From Desulfotomaculaceae bacterium (GTDB lineage: Bacteria; Bacillota; Desulfotomaculia; Desulfotomaculales; Pelotomaculaceae), in assembly GCA_028702435.1 (NCBI GenBank), contig JAQVOX010000003.1, positions 1 to 47,758 on the forward strand: a stretch of 47,758 nucleotides of DNA, read 5' to 3'. The notes beneath the pieces were generated by a model. The model worked only from the letters and a program-made list of their open reading frames with translations, did not search any database and was not told where the DNA came from. Position numbers and translations under genes: made by a program. This document shows positions 10,604-20,443 of the stretch, piece by piece. Numbering within the stretch: the first letter of the stretch is position 1; every line of letters begins with the position of its first letter.

Positions 10604-10753
10604 GTATCAAAGCAGATGCTCTTTTAACGTGCTGGCAAAAGCAGCCTTTCCTGCGGTATATAAAGTAGCCATGCAGTTTCATTTGTCCGACAGCCTTCAT
10701 AGCTGGCAACGCCACCGGTAAACCCACCGATAATTTTGACACCTATGCTAGGT

Positions 10754-12145
10754 TTAGTTCATGATTTGCTTATTATATGGCAAAACAAAGGAAAAAGTGC
10801 TACCCACACCTACTTTGCTCTCCACATGAACATAGCCATGGTGGACATCTACAATGTGCTTCACAATGGACAGGCCCAGGCCGGTGCCCCCCTGTTCCCT
10901 GGAACGAGCTTTATCTACCCGGTAAAAACGTTCAAATACCCTGGGCAGACTATCCGGCGGGATGCCGATACCGTTATCCTGCACCTCAACCTTAACTTCA
11001 TTCTCACCGACCGAGGAACTGATCCGGATTTCCCCACCAGTTTGGGTATAACTTACAGCGTTATCAATTAGATTGATCAGAACCTGGCTGAGCATATCCG
11101 GATCCCCCTGAACCAACGGCAAATTTTCAAGCAAATTTGTCGTTATGCTAAGGTTTTTTTCTATCGTTCGGGTTTGAACAATCGCCAGGGTGCTTTTAAT
11201 CAGGTCATTCATCGCCACTGGCTGCCAGTTAGGTGCTGTCTTATGATCCTCAATTCCAGACAAATTGAGTAGCTCATCAATTAGTCTGGTCAGCCGCATC
11301 GCTTCATTGTTAATAATCTCCAAAAAACCTCTAGCCGTATCCGGTTCCTCGAGGGCTCCATCCAGTAGTGTTTCCGCAAAACCACGAATGGAAGTTAACG
11401 GGGTCCGGAGTTCATGAGATACATTAGCAACAAATTCACTGCGCATATCCTCCAAATTCTTTCTGGCTGTAAAATCCCTCATCAGCGCTACCATACCGCC
11501 GCTCTCATACCCGGTACTTTTAAGCGGCGTAATATACACACGAAATGAGCGGGGTTCATTAGTCATCAGCCATATATCTTTTTGTAACGGTTGGCCGGTC
11601 TCAAGAAATTGGTTCAATAATTTTTCAAAATCGCGGTTTCGGATCACTCTGCGAATATTTTTACCCTTGCTCACCTCCTGGGTGGTTCCAAATAGTTTTT
11701 CAACCACCGGGTTAACCAGGATTACCCGCTCCCAATTATCCGTTGCGATCACACCGTCACACATACTGGCGAGGATTGCCTGTATTTTATCTTTCTCTAG
11801 AACAACTTCGTCAATATTTTTTTTTAGCTCTCTTGCTAGATAGTTGATCGAGCGGGCTAAATCACCGATTTCGTCCTGGGCAAAGATACGGATCTCTTGA
11901 TCGAGATTTCCCCTGGCCATGTCTTGGGCGCTGCAGGATATTTCCTCAATCGGATTAATTAATCGTCTATAAGTAATCCAGGCCAGTGCTGCGGCACAGA
12001 AAAATACCACAACAAATGCCTCCCACAAATCAAGTTTGTACAGTGCATAAAGCTGAGCAAACGTCATGACTCCCAGAAAAAGAAGGAAATACCCGATCAG
12101 TGGTCTCCAGCCAATCCTTAGAAAGGATTTTATATTTACTGACAA
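10754..12145 (-). CDS. PhoR-like sensor histidine kinase (TM, HAMP, PAS, HisKA, HATPase)
   Basis: 'FVANVSHELRTPLTSIRGF' H-box, 'LIDNAVSYT' N-box, 'EQGGTGLGLSIVKHIV' G-box; HAMP and PAS regions. Confidence 0.95.
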   Translation of the reverse strand: MSVNIKSFLRIGWRPLIGYFLLFLGVMTFAQLYALYKLDLWEAFVVVFFCAAALAWITYRRLINPIEEISCSAQDMARGNLDQEIRIFAQDEIGDLARSINYLARELKKNIDEVVLEKDKIQAILASMCDGVIATDNWERVILVNPVVEKLFGTTQEVSKGKNIRRVIRNRDFEKLLNQFLETGQPLQKDIWLMTNEPRSFRVYITPLKSTGYESGGMVALMRDFTARKNLEDMRSEFVANVSHELRTPLTSIRGFAETLLDGALEEPDTARGFLEIINNEAMRLTRLIDELLNLSGIEDHKTAPNWQPVAMNDLIKSTLAIVQTRTIEKNLSITTNLLENLPLVQGDPDMLSQVLINLIDNAVSYTQTGGEIRISSSVGENEVKVEVQDNGIGIPPDSLPRVFERFYRVDKARSREQGGTGLGLSIVKHIVDVHHGYVHVESKVGVGSTFSFVLPYNKQIMN

Positions 12146-12255
12146 TTCCAGTCCTCCTCCTTCAATAAATTAAGGTTTTCCTTAATTTTCTCGCTTATTC
12201 ACATAATTTGAACGGTAATATAAACGTTCATTTTTTTCTAATAATTTATTCTTTG

Positions 12256-12743
12256 CAAACTGGTGTGGACCGCATTGTCATTGGGCTGGAATTAACCTCC
12301 GTATATAAGCTGGCACCCACAAATGGGCCTAGCCCTCCGACCAACGGTTAGCTCCCTATGAATGCCAGGTCAATTTCTTTAACGCTAAAGTGGTTGCTAA
12401 CTTTAAAAAGGCTTATTGTCGACCTCCCGAAGGACAACTGGACGGATACCCGGGTGATTGCAGACCGACTGCGTTTTGGCCGATTTCCAGAAAACTGTCA
12501 GGTAGATTTCGCTATCTCCTTTACAATGTTTAACTCGATTCCGGTATCACCTGATGCAGAAGATCACTGAGAAAGGCAAAAAAAAATTGCTAATCCAAAG
12601 GCTACTGCCGATGCACTTAATAATGCTCACAGGCTGAAGGACAACCTTCTGGAACCCCTAAATTTAATCTTGGCTACCGGCATTGAAACCATCAGATGCC
12701 TGGAAAAACAGGCTAAACCCATTGATCAAGTAATAACTAAGGA
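12256..12743 (+). pseudogene. IS110-family transposase relic
   Basis: Shifting frames give 'QTGVDRIVIGLE', 'QVNFFNAKVVANFKKAY', 'DLPKDNWTDTRVIADRLRFGRFPENCQVDF', 'QCLTRFRYHLMQKITEKGK', 'ANPKATADALNN...NLLEPLNLILATGIETIRCLEKQAKPIDQVI', resembling IS110 transposase segments in order. Confidence 0.75.
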
Positions 12744-12744
12744 G

Positions 12745-13467
12745 TTATCCCATCTTAGGCACATTAGTTTTAAAGCGGTATCCCACCCCCCGCACCGGCT
12801 CAATCATCTGCTCTCCTCCAGGGAGGTGCCCGAGCTTCTGCCTGATCAGCCGGACATGGACATCAACTATTCGTGAATCTCCGGTGTGATCAAAACCCCA
12901 AATCTGGTTAAACAACTGTTCCCTCGGAAAAACCATGCCCGGCCGGCTAGCCATAAAACGCAACAGTTCAAATTCTTTTAGTGTAAGCTCCTGATTTATA
13001 CCGTTAGCATAAACATTAAGTCGCTCCTCATCAATAGTTATGCAGCCAAGCCTTAGGTGTGCCTGGCCTGACTCCTTAGCCTTTCTCTTTTCCCCGCAGC
13101 CTGCACTGCGTAGCCTAGCATTTATTCTGGCAACCAACTCACGCGGGCTGAAAGGCTTAGTTACATAATCATCGGCTCCCATTTCTAGCCCCCGTACCCG
13201 ATCCAACTCCTCAGCCCTGGCACTTAGCATTACTATCGGAATGTTTTTGGTCTGCGCGCTATGGCGCAGTTTCTGACACACTTCGAGGCCGTTCATTTCA
13301 GGCAGCATCACATCAAGAACGATTAGATCCGGATCTTGGCTCTGCGCCAGTTCGAGGCCTTGGACACCATCAAGAGCGGTTATTGCCTGGTAACCTTCCC
13401 GCTCCAGGTTATAGCGGACCAGTTCAAGGATATTCTTTTCATCTTCCACCACTAATATCCTGGGCAT
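12745..13467 (-). CDS. OmpR/PhoB-family response regulator
   Basis: 'MPRILVVEDEKNILELV', phospho-acceptor 'LIVLDVMLPEMNG', winged-helix end 'RIVDVHVRLIRQKL...IEPVRGVGYRFK'. Confidence 0.96.
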   Translation of the reverse strand: MPRILVVEDEKNILELVRYNLEREGYQAITALDGVQGLELAQSQDPDLIVLDVMLPEMNGLEVCQKLRHSAQTKNIPIVMLSARAEELDRVRGLEMGADDYVTKPFSPRELVARINARLRSAGCGEKRKAKESGQAHLRLGCITIDEERLNVYANGINQELTLKEFELLRFMASRPGMVFPREQLFNQIWGFDHTGDSRIVDVHVRLIRQKLGHLPGGEQMIEPVRGVGYRFKTNVPKMG

Positions 13468-13483
13468 ATCTATTACCCCTCCA

Positions 13484-14302
13484 CTACTTTAACATAATTA
13501 AAGATGCCATCCGGCCGGTGGTCCCACCCTGAGCACGATAGGAAAAAAACAAATTATTCCGGCAGGAAGTACAGATGCAGGCAATATCTATATTATTTTT
13601 CAGCAGGCCGGCGTCTACAAGAGTACGGTAGTTGGCCTGCCACAGATCCAGATGCCACTTTCCCGGATGAACCGGCACAACCAGATCTGTCCAGTAAGAA
13701 AAACTACATTTGATCTGATCAAGCACTCCCTGATCAATTTCATAACAACAGGGCCCGATCGAAGGTCCAATTCCAGATAGACAGTCTTTAGGGTCAGTTC
13801 CGAAAATTGCCGACATCTTCTGAACTGTTTTTAAGCCTATCTTTGCAACTGTACCTTTCCAGCCAGCATGAGCCAGAGCCACCACCCTGTGTACCGGGTC
13901 AAGGAGGAAAATTGGAACACAGTCAGCATAATAACTAGAAAGGGGCAAACCTGAAACGGCAGTAACCAGCGCATCAACATTGGGTAATGCATCATTAATC
14001 GCCCATGCCCCCCTCCCCTGATCACCACCGTCTACCACTGCAACCCTGTCACCATGCACCTGCCTGCCGGCAACGATTTCATCGGGATTAATACCTAGCG
14101 CCCTGCAAATCAGGATCCTATTTTTTCGTACGCTTCCTGGCTCGTCCCCAACATTAAATGCTGTATTCAACGATGAATATGCACCTACGCTAGCACCACC
14201 CCCACGGGTGGTGAAACCGTGTATCACCAGACCAGCAGCCTCAAAAAGAGGAGAAATGTAAAAATTTAAACCATTTTTTGCAACAGCTATAAAACCATTC
14301 AT
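13484..14302 (-). CDS. pgeF: PgeF/YfiH-family laccase-domain protein (polyphenol oxidase / purine nucleosidase family)
   Basis: 'HGFTTRGGGASVG', 'QVHGDRVAVVD', 'ADCVPIFLLDP', 'ALAHAGWKGTV', 'GPSIGPCCYEI'. Confidence 0.92.
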   Translation of the reverse strand: MNGFIAVAKNGLNFYISPLFEAAGLVIHGFTTRGGGASVGAYSSLNTAFNVGDEPGSVRKNRILICRALGINPDEIVAGRQVHGDRVAVVDGGDQGRGAWAINDALPNVDALVTAVSGLPLSSYYADCVPIFLLDPVHRVVALAHAGWKGTVAKIGLKTVQKMSAIFGTDPKDCLSGIGPSIGPCCYEIDQGVLDQIKCSFSYWTDLVVPVHPGKWHLDLWQANYRTLVDAGLLKNNIDIACICTSCRNNLFFSYRAQGGTTGRMASLIMLK

Positions 14303-15858
14303 CTTTCAAGGTTTCCTTCATCCAAATAAGCTTCCAATTCAGTCAGGCGGCGTAAAATCTCTTCCCGCCTAGCCTGGTCCTGGTCCGGGTACGCTTCCAT
14401 AAGACCGCTTAATTTAGTTAAAAGCGACAAATAAGCTGCCTTAAGTGGATCTAAGGTTGTTACAGTAAGAAGCTCAAAGGTTTGCTTCCAGGCCGGAACT
14501 GTGGCATTAAAACCTAGCTCACTGATCTTTGCCGCTAGCGCAATGGCTGATTGCGGCTCACCATGCACAATAAAAACTCTTCGCGGGGAGTTTTGAAAGT
14601 TTTCAACCCATTCGACCAGCCCAGCTTGGTCGGCGTGAGCCGAGTAACCTTCGATTGACCTGATTTCCGCCCGTACGGCTATTTCATCACCAAAGATCCG
14701 TACTGCTTTTTGCCGTTCTATAATTAGCCGCCCCAGGGTACCTTCCGGCTGATAGCCGACAAATAAAACGGTGCTTTCAGGGCGCCAGAGGTTGTACTTC
14801 AAGTGATGCCTAATACGGCCGGCTTCGCACATGCCGCTCGCTGATATAATGATTGCACCGCTTATTTTGTTCAGTGCCATGGATTCTTCAACAGTTTTGG
14901 TGAATTTAAACTCCGGTAAACCGATCGGATCCCTCCCTCTCCCAATTATATCGAGTGCTTCCTGGTCAAAATAATCTCGGCTACGCTGAAAAACAGCTGT
15001 TGCGGCCGTACTGAGCGGGCTGTCAATATAAACCGTCATAGGCGGCATCCTCTTTGCTTCTATAAGGAGACTGATATGATAGAGCAGGTCTTGAGTACGC
15101 TCAACAGCAAAGGCAGGAATGATCAGGTTACCCCCCTTATTATAGGTTTCCCAAATTACCTCCTGCAATAATTCCATTTCTGATACTCTTTGCCCATGCA
15201 TACGGTTGCCATAAGTGGATTCAACGATTATATAATCAGCCTTATTAATAGTTGATGGATTTTTTATTAACGGTTGGCCTTTCCTTCCAATGTCCCCAGA
15301 GAAGACCAGTTTAATTTCATCTCTTCCCTCTTTAACCCACAGTTCAATCATGGCTGAACCAAGAATATGGCCTGCATCAACAAAGCGTGCTTTGATTTCC
15401 GGTGTGAGCTGAATTATTTCATCGTACATAACTGGATTAAAAAAAGATAAGCTTTTATAAGCGTCTTTGACGTTATAAATTGGCTCAATTAACGGCCTAT
15501 TGGCACGGCGGTTTTTACGGTTCTTCCGCTCCACCTCCATTTCTTGGATATAACCGCTGTCGGGAAGCAATACCTCACAAAGTTCCACTGTTGGAACAGT
15601 GGCATATATACGGCCTTTATAACCATACTTTATAAATTTGGGAATTAAGCCGCTATGATCGATATGGGCATGAGTTAGCAAAAGATAATCAACACTACCT
15701 GGCGGTACAACAAAACTACCGTAATTACGTTCCCTAATATCCCTTGGCCCCTGAAACATTCCACAGTCAATCATTACTCTAGTATTAACTGTTTCCAAAA
15801 GATAGCTGGAACCAGTTACAGTACCCGCTGCTCCCAAAAACTGCAACTTCATTAGCAA
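14299..15858 (-). CDS. MBL-fold beta-CASP RNA-specificity exonuclease-like protein
   Basis: 'LLLTHAHIDHSG', 'SGDIGRKGQPL', 'ASGMCEAGRIRHHL', 'GYSAHADQ', 'VHGEPQSA'. Confidence 0.92.
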   Translation of the reverse strand: MLMKLQFLGAAGTVTGSSYLLETVNTRVMIDCGMFQGPRDIRERNYGSFVVPPGSVDYLLLTHAHIDHSGLIPKFIKYGYKGRIYATVPTVELCEVLLPDSGYIQEMEVERKNRKNRRANRPLIEPIYNVKDAYKSLSFFNPVMYDEIIQLTPEIKARFVDAGHILGSAMIELWVKEGRDEIKLVFSGDIGRKGQPLIKNPSTINKADYIIVESTYGNRMHGQRVSEMELLQEVIWETYNKGGNLIIPAFAVERTQDLLYHISLLIEAKRMPPMTVYIDSPLSTAATAVFQRSRDYFDQEALDIIGRGRDPIGLPEFKFTKTVEESMALNKISGAIIISASGMCEAGRIRHHLKYNLWRPESTVLFVGYQPEGTLGRLIIERQKAVRIFGDEIAVRAEIRSIEGYSAHADQAGLVEWVENFQNSPRRVFIVHGEPQSAIALAAKISELGFNATVPAWKQTFELLTVTTLDPLKAAYLSLLTKLSGLMEAYPDQDQARREEILRRLTELEAYLDEGNLER

Positions 15859-16035
15859 ACCTCCTGCTCCGTATTAAACTTTTTGCGCCATTAGAATGTT
15901 TTACAAAAATAATTCCTCCTGACCAATCATAAACCCTCTTTTTGACGTATAATTTTCACTAGTAGTGCTTAACAGATCCATTTCCGTGGCATACTCTAGA
16001 AAAAGATAGTCTAATACAAAATAAAGGTGATGCTT

Positions 16036-16254
16036 ATGCCGATTTATGAGTTCCGGTGTGCTGAGTGTGGCCACCGCTTTGAAAAATTATGTCAAGCAGG
16101 TGACAATGGAGAAAACCTACATTGTCCTAATTGCAATAACGCTAGTCCCAAGCGGGTAATGTCGACTTTTAGCGCCTTAGGTGGTAGAAAAAATGGAAGC
16201 GGTTCCGGCTGCGCTTCCTGTATTTCTTCTAATTGCACCAACTGCGGGCAATAG
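16036..16254 (+). CDS. FmdB-family zinc ribbon protein
   Basis: 'MPIYEFRCAECGHRFEKLC...LHCPNCNNASPKRVMSTFSALGG'; ATG at 16036 after AAAGGTGA RBS. Confidence 0.92.
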   Translation: MPIYEFRCAECGHRFEKLCQAGDNGENLHCPNCNNASPKRVMSTFSALGGRKNGSGSGCASCISSNCTNCGQ

Positions 16255-16265
16255 CAAAGTATATT

Positions 16266-16303
16266 AAAAAAGGGGGCGTGCCTGATAGCCCTGCCTCCTT
16301 TTT
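16266..16303 (+). terminator. Terminator hairpin after FmdB-family gene
   Basis: AAAAAGGGGGC / GCCTCCTTTTT stem with one G-U pair. Confidence 0.65.
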
Positions 16304-16335
16304 ATATTTAAGCTTAATTTTTTCGCTCCAAAAAT

Positions 16336-17451
16336 TTAGAGCAGAGTACGGAAAATGACATCGTCAATTTTAACCGTATTGTTGTTTTGCCCTGAAGGCT
16401 CAAAGGTAAACCTTACATCAGCCACTCTTGCTCCAGCGGGTACTCTTCCGGTGGAAAGTCTATAACTTTGGTAAGCATTATTTGGAATATCTTGCTGAGT
16501 ATATCTTGGTTCGGTTCTGCCAACAAAGTTACCAGCGCTACTATAATAAAAAATTTCTACAAGTAAAACAAACCTTCCCACACCTCCAGGTTGAATATTC
16601 TCCCTGGCCCACCAAATCAATTCATAAATTCTCCCCGGCTCAATACGCACCCGTTGCGACAACTCCGCACTCTCATTATGCCTTGCTCCTAATTCAGCGG
16701 CATAATTACCTCTGCGTGAGGTAGTGGAGCGGAACAGGTTGCTTCCCACCCAACCGGAAGGAGAAGACGCTCTGCGGGGCCAGTTTTCAAAGCCGGGATT
16801 AACCAGCAGGTTCCTTCCTACCGGGCCGGGGGTCGGTGTTGGTGTCGGTACAACTGCCGCAGTAATTCTAATGAAAATAGATATTCCCTCGTCCCGTAGT
16901 TCTCTGGCAACGTTAAAGCCCTCAATGGTGTAGTTTCCGGGGGTAACTTGCTCGCCGCGATTATCGCCTTGGTCCCAGACCGCCCGGAAAGTTTGCCTGC
17001 TCCCCGGATTAAGTCTAATGTTAGAGCTCACCTGCGCAAAGGACCGGCCGCGGGACCAGCGCCATACTTCACCCGCTCTGCGTCTAGCTACAAAATCAAA
17101 CCGCTGGGTGGTACGGTAGCTAAGGTTGATATTCCTGCCGGATACGTTGGTTTTTGTCAGGGTGACGCGAACATCTTCTCCCTGCCGATATACTGATTTA
17201 TCAGTAGAAAGAGTGTATAAAAGACCTCCGACCCGGCGGCTTGCCCGATTTCCGCTTACCTGGTTTTCTGCTAAAGGCTCATCAATTGTCTCAACTGCCT
17301 CCCCCTCCGATATAGTTAGCACCTGGCCGACAAATATTACCCCGGGATCGGTAATATTATTGACCTTGGTCAAAATTTCTACAGTGCTACCGAAGCGCTG
17401 GGCAATTAAATACAAGGTGTCCCCGGACTGTACCGTATATGTCGTCGCCAC
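16336..17451 (-). CDS. LysM-domain protein with BsuPI-like and C-terminal carbohydrate-binding-like regions
   Basis: N-terminal LysM 'YTVQSGDTLYLIAQRFGSTVEILTKVNNITDPGVIFVGQVLTI'; BsuPI-like 'RTTQRFDFVARR...GEVWRWSRGRSF'; C-terminal 'NLLVNPGFENW' carbohydrate-binding-like fold. Confidence 0.85.
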   Translation of the reverse strand: MATTYTVQSGDTLYLIAQRFGSTVEILTKVNNITDPGVIFVGQVLTISEGEAVETIDEPLAENQVSGNRASRRVGGLLYTLSTDKSVYRQGEDVRVTLTKTNVSGRNINLSYRTTQRFDFVARRRAGEVWRWSRGRSFAQVSSNIRLNPGSRQTFRAVWDQGDNRGEQVTPGNYTIEGFNVARELRDEGISIFIRITAAVVPTPTPTPGPVGRNLLVNPGFENWPRRASSPSGWVGSNLFRSTTSRRGNYAAELGARHNESAELSQRVRIEPGRIYELIWWARENIQPGGVGRFVLLVEIFYYSSAGNFVGRTEPRYTQQDIPNNAYQSYRLSTGRVPAGARVADVRFTFEPSGQNNNTVKIDDVIFRTLL

Positions 17452-17616
17452 ATTTTCCCCTTCCTTTCAAATGGCCACAAGGCATATTTTTTTACATCTT
17501 ATGCCCGTGAAAGAAAAGCTGACACAATAACCATAACAACATGCTTTGGTTACACAGCAATAATCACAAATTAGTTTTTCAGATCGTATTATATATAAAA
17601 AAAGGAGGTAAATTAC

Positions 17617-17724
17617 ATGGCACAAGTTGAAAGCCTCGGAACTAGTTGGGGGAGTTGGGGATCTATTTGCTGTTTAATCCTGATTTTGCTCATCTTCGGC
17701 CTGGTCTGTACATGTTGTGTCTAG
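17617..17724 (+). CDS. Small Cys-rich hydrophobic peptide (35 aa), YjcZ-like size class
   Basis: MAQVESLGTSWGSWGSICCLILILLIFGLVCTCCV; strong RBS AAAGGAGG upstream of ATG 17617; below ORF-track length cutoff. Confidence 0.65.
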   Translation: MAQVESLGTSWGSWGSICCLILILLIFGLVCTCCV

Positions 17725-17730
17725 CGGAGT

Positions 17731-17790
17731 AATTAGTTGATACAAGCGAAGCCCTATGTAATCATAGGGCTTCGCTTGTATCAACTAATT
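17731..17790. terminator. Perfect 28-bp inverted repeat with 4-nt loop
   Basis: AATTAGTTGATACAAGCGAAGCCCTATG-TAAT-CATAGGGCTTCGCTTGTATCAACTAATT, directly after the 35-aa ORF; no clear downstream U-tract. Confidence 0.7.
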
Positions 17791-18039
17791 TAATGGTTCA
17801 ATTACTACATCAACTTTTCTGTTACCGGCAAGAATGTAGCTGCGGATCCTTATCTCTGATAACGTTTGCACAAGTTCTAAAAATTGTAGTATGCTTGACT
17901 GTCGTCTACCAATAGCATTTTGATCCCTTTTAATTGTTGCATTTCAAGCACCTTCTTGCAGTGAGTTGTCATACTAATAATATTATCCGGTATATAACTG
18001 AAATCCTACTGAATGAAAACTGAAGGGGGATTAATTATT

Positions 18040-18684
18040 ATGCCATATTTTATGATTCCTCCCGGGAACCACCGTTTACTGCCATTACCCTATCCTTATA
18101 ACGCTCTTGCTCCGGTCATTAGTTCAAATACTCTACAAATTCACCATAACCATCACCATCTTTCCTATGTAGAAGGCCTAAATAAGGCTGAGCTTAAAAT
18201 GGTAGAGGCACGTCAAAAGAAAGATTTCACCCTGATCAAACACTGGGAACGTGAACTGGCCTTTCATGGCTCCGGCCATATACTGCACAGTATCTACTGG
18301 ACTGTAATGACTCCTGTTGGAAGTGGTGGTCGGCCCGGAACTGAAACCATAAACCAAATCAACAATTATTTTGGCAATTTCCCTACTTTCCAGGAACAAT
18401 TTAGCGCCGCCGCAATAAATGTAGAAGCATCGGGATGGGCATTATTAGTTTGGCAGCCTGCCTGGGGACACATGGAAATCCTGAACGCCGAAAAGCACCA
18501 AAACTTGACCCAGTTGGGCAGCATCCCTATTTTAGTATTAGACGCCTGGGAACACGCGTATTACCTAGATTACCAATACCGGCGCGCTGATTATGTTAAG
18601 TCGTGGTGGCAATTAGTTAACTGGTACGAAGTGGAAAGAAGACTCCTTTTGGCAATGCAAGCACAAACACCTCTAACAAGGTAA
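18040..18684 (+). CDS. Superoxide dismutase, Fe/Mn family
   Basis: 'IHHNHHHLSYVEGLNKAE', 'HGSGHILHSIYW', 'ILVLDAWEHAYYLDYQYRRADYVKSWW'; RBS GGGGG before ATG 18040. Confidence 0.92.
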   Translation: MPYFMIPPGNHRLLPLPYPYNALAPVISSNTLQIHHNHHHLSYVEGLNKAELKMVEARQKKDFTLIKHWERELAFHGSGHILHSIYWTVMTPVGSGGRPGTETINQINNYFGNFPTFQEQFSAAAINVEASGWALLVWQPAWGHMEILNAEKHQNLTQLGSIPILVLDAWEHAYYLDYQYRRADYVKSWWQLVNWYEVERRLLLAMQAQTPLTR

Positions 18685-18830
18685 AACCCCGGTCGCAGAA
18701 AATTAGTGAGGTGTTGAAGCTCAGGAAAAATAAAAAACCTCTGATTGCGACAGAGGCTGATCTTAATAAACCAATCCCCGTCCCTAGCGGCAAGGGAATT
18801 TTTCTCGCCATAATAGCATGACCCAGAACG

Positions 18831-18868
18831 AATTACCAGCCAGGGAGAGCAAGCCCTGGCTGGTAATT
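18831..18868. terminator. Terminator hairpin
   Basis: AATTACCAGCCAGGG-AGAGCAAG-CCCTGGCTGGTAATT perfect 15-bp stem, followed by TT. Confidence 0.7.
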
Positions 18869-18948
18869 TTAGTATGTCAAACACACTACTTAACATCACT
18901 ACTGAGATTATCATAACTATGGTCACGGATTCAGGCTTTATTATAGGT

Positions 18949-18980
18949 AGAGCCATGCCGTTCTTCCCGGGCATGGCTCT
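18949..18980 (-). terminator. Hairpin downstream of the MBL hydrolase gene
   Basis: AGAGCCATGCC / GGCATGGCTCT perfect 11-bp stem. Confidence 0.55.
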
Positions 18981-19006
18981 AATTAATTCTCTAGTATACT
19001 GTGAGT

Positions 19007-19705
19007 TTAAATTGTGACTTCCTGTCCTGGTTTAATAGCCTCTACTTTAACTTCAGGTGCTTTTTTTCTGGCTAAATCAATAAATTCTCCTGCGTCCTGA
19101 ACGAGGATGGGGAATGTCTGGTAATGAATGGGGATTACTTTTTTCGGCTTGAGCAGGGTGAGGCTGACCGCTGCCTGGAGCGGGTTCATCGTAAAAACAC
19201 TACCAATTGGTATCAGTGCCAGATCAATGTCGTAAATGTCACCAAAGAGCCCCATGCTGGCAAAAATACCAGTATCCCCGGCATGATATATTGTTTTCCC
19301 GTCTTCTAAAGTAATAATGTAGCCGGCGGGGTTTCCGGCAGTGCCGGAGTGAAATGCCTGGGTCATGGTAATTTTAACGCCAGCTATTTCTACTTGACCT
19401 CCAATATTCATGCCCATCCCAAAGATGATGTTATCAGCGCTTACTCCCGACTTTTGCAGTGTATCCACTAACTCAGGCTGTGCAATCACTGTGGCGCCTG
19501 TTGCTTTTACCAGATCTGGGATGTCAGTGCCAAGGTGGTCAAAATGGTCATGAGTAACCAAAATGATGTCAGCCTTTTTAATATCTTCTTTTTTAACCGG
19601 ACAGCTTGCATTTCCTGAAATCCAGGGGTCTATTAAGATGACAGTCCCTTTTTCAGTGGTAATATGACATGCGGCGTGTCCTAGCCATTTAACACTGTTA
19701 GCCAT
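19007..19705 (-). CDS. UPF0173-type metal-dependent hydrolase (MBL fold)
   Basis: 'KWLGHAACHI', 'ILVTHDHFDHLGTD', 'IYHAGDTGIF', 'VIPIHYQTFP'. Confidence 0.93.
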   Translation of the reverse strand: MANSVKWLGHAACHITTEKGTVILIDPWISGNASCPVKKEDIKKADIILVTHDHFDHLGTDIPDLVKATGATVIAQPELVDTLQKSGVSADNIIFGMGMNIGGQVEIAGVKITMTQAFHSGTAGNPAGYIITLEDGKTIYHAGDTGIFASMGLFGDIYDIDLALIPIGSVFTMNPLQAAVSLTLLKPKKVIPIHYQTFPILVQDAGEFIDLARKKAPEVKVEAIKPGQEVTI

Positions 19706-19843
19706 ATTTTTCCTCCTAAAATATAAAATAATATCAAGTATTTCTATATAAAATATTTTTTCCTACATATTCCTAAAAAGCCTGTTCCAGCAAGCAGGTG
19801 AGTTTAGTGTCCACAGGGGATTCAGCTTCTTTGTTGCTATAAT

Positions 19844-20434
19844 CTATATTTTAATTATTACATCTCCACTCGTGAGGGCTTCAATAGTATCATACATGTT
19901 CGTAGTAGTTCCTACTTGAAGTTTATCTTTCAATTGGTAAAAATCAAGGCAAGTGCCACAGGACTTAATTTCTATTCCATGTTCGAGGAGCTTTTTTAAT
20001 GAATTCAATACTGGCGAGTTCTCTGTCGTTAAAAAGACTCCTTCATTCAAAAAGATGATCCGGCTAGGCTTATTAGTGGCAGAAGGCAGGGTATTGATGA
20101 AACCTTCAATCAATATTTTGCCCAGTTCATCATTAGTACCAATTTTATTACAGGTGATCAGGAAAGTTGTGCAGGAACTCAGAGCTTGTTTGGGCGCCTG
20201 GGGTTCATCACAGCTGTTACAGCCGTCTTTTTTGCGGATAAGCAGTTTCCATCCACCCGTAGTTGTGCTTACTTCCATATCGCAATTGTAGCTGTAACAA
20301 AATTTCCTGATGTTCTCTTTTGGTATTTCGCTATCAACCAGCACCTCAAATTCTTTCTCGCCGTCATCAATAGACCTTTTAGTAAGCAGCACCGGCTCCG
20401 GACAGGCTAAACCTCTTGCGTCTATGGTTTTCAC
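19844..20434 (-). CDS. yedF: Sulfurtransferase-like selenium metabolism protein YedF
   Basis: N-terminal TusA/SirA-like 'DARGLACPEPVLLTKRSI', C-terminal DsrE-like domain with 'SCGTCLDFYQLKDKLQVGTTTNMYDTIEAL'. Confidence 0.92.
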   Translation of the reverse strand: MKTIDARGLACPEPVLLTKRSIDDGEKEFEVLVDSEIPKENIRKFCYSYNCDMEVSTTTGGWKLLIRKKDGCNSCDEPQAPKQALSSCTTFLITCNKIGTNDELGKILIEGFINTLPSATNKPSRIIFLNEGVFLTTENSPVLNSLKKLLEHGIEIKSCGTCLDFYQLKDKLQVGTTTNMYDTIEALTSGDVIIKI

Positions 20435-20443
20435 TTTGTTTAT

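Noticed and set aside
10604-10753. Possible gene fragment between cysteine synthase and the histidine kinase
   Set aside because: Translations in all frames gave nothing I could assign to a family
16428-17530. + strand ORFs opposite the LysM protein gene
   Set aside because: Antisense to a convincing CDS
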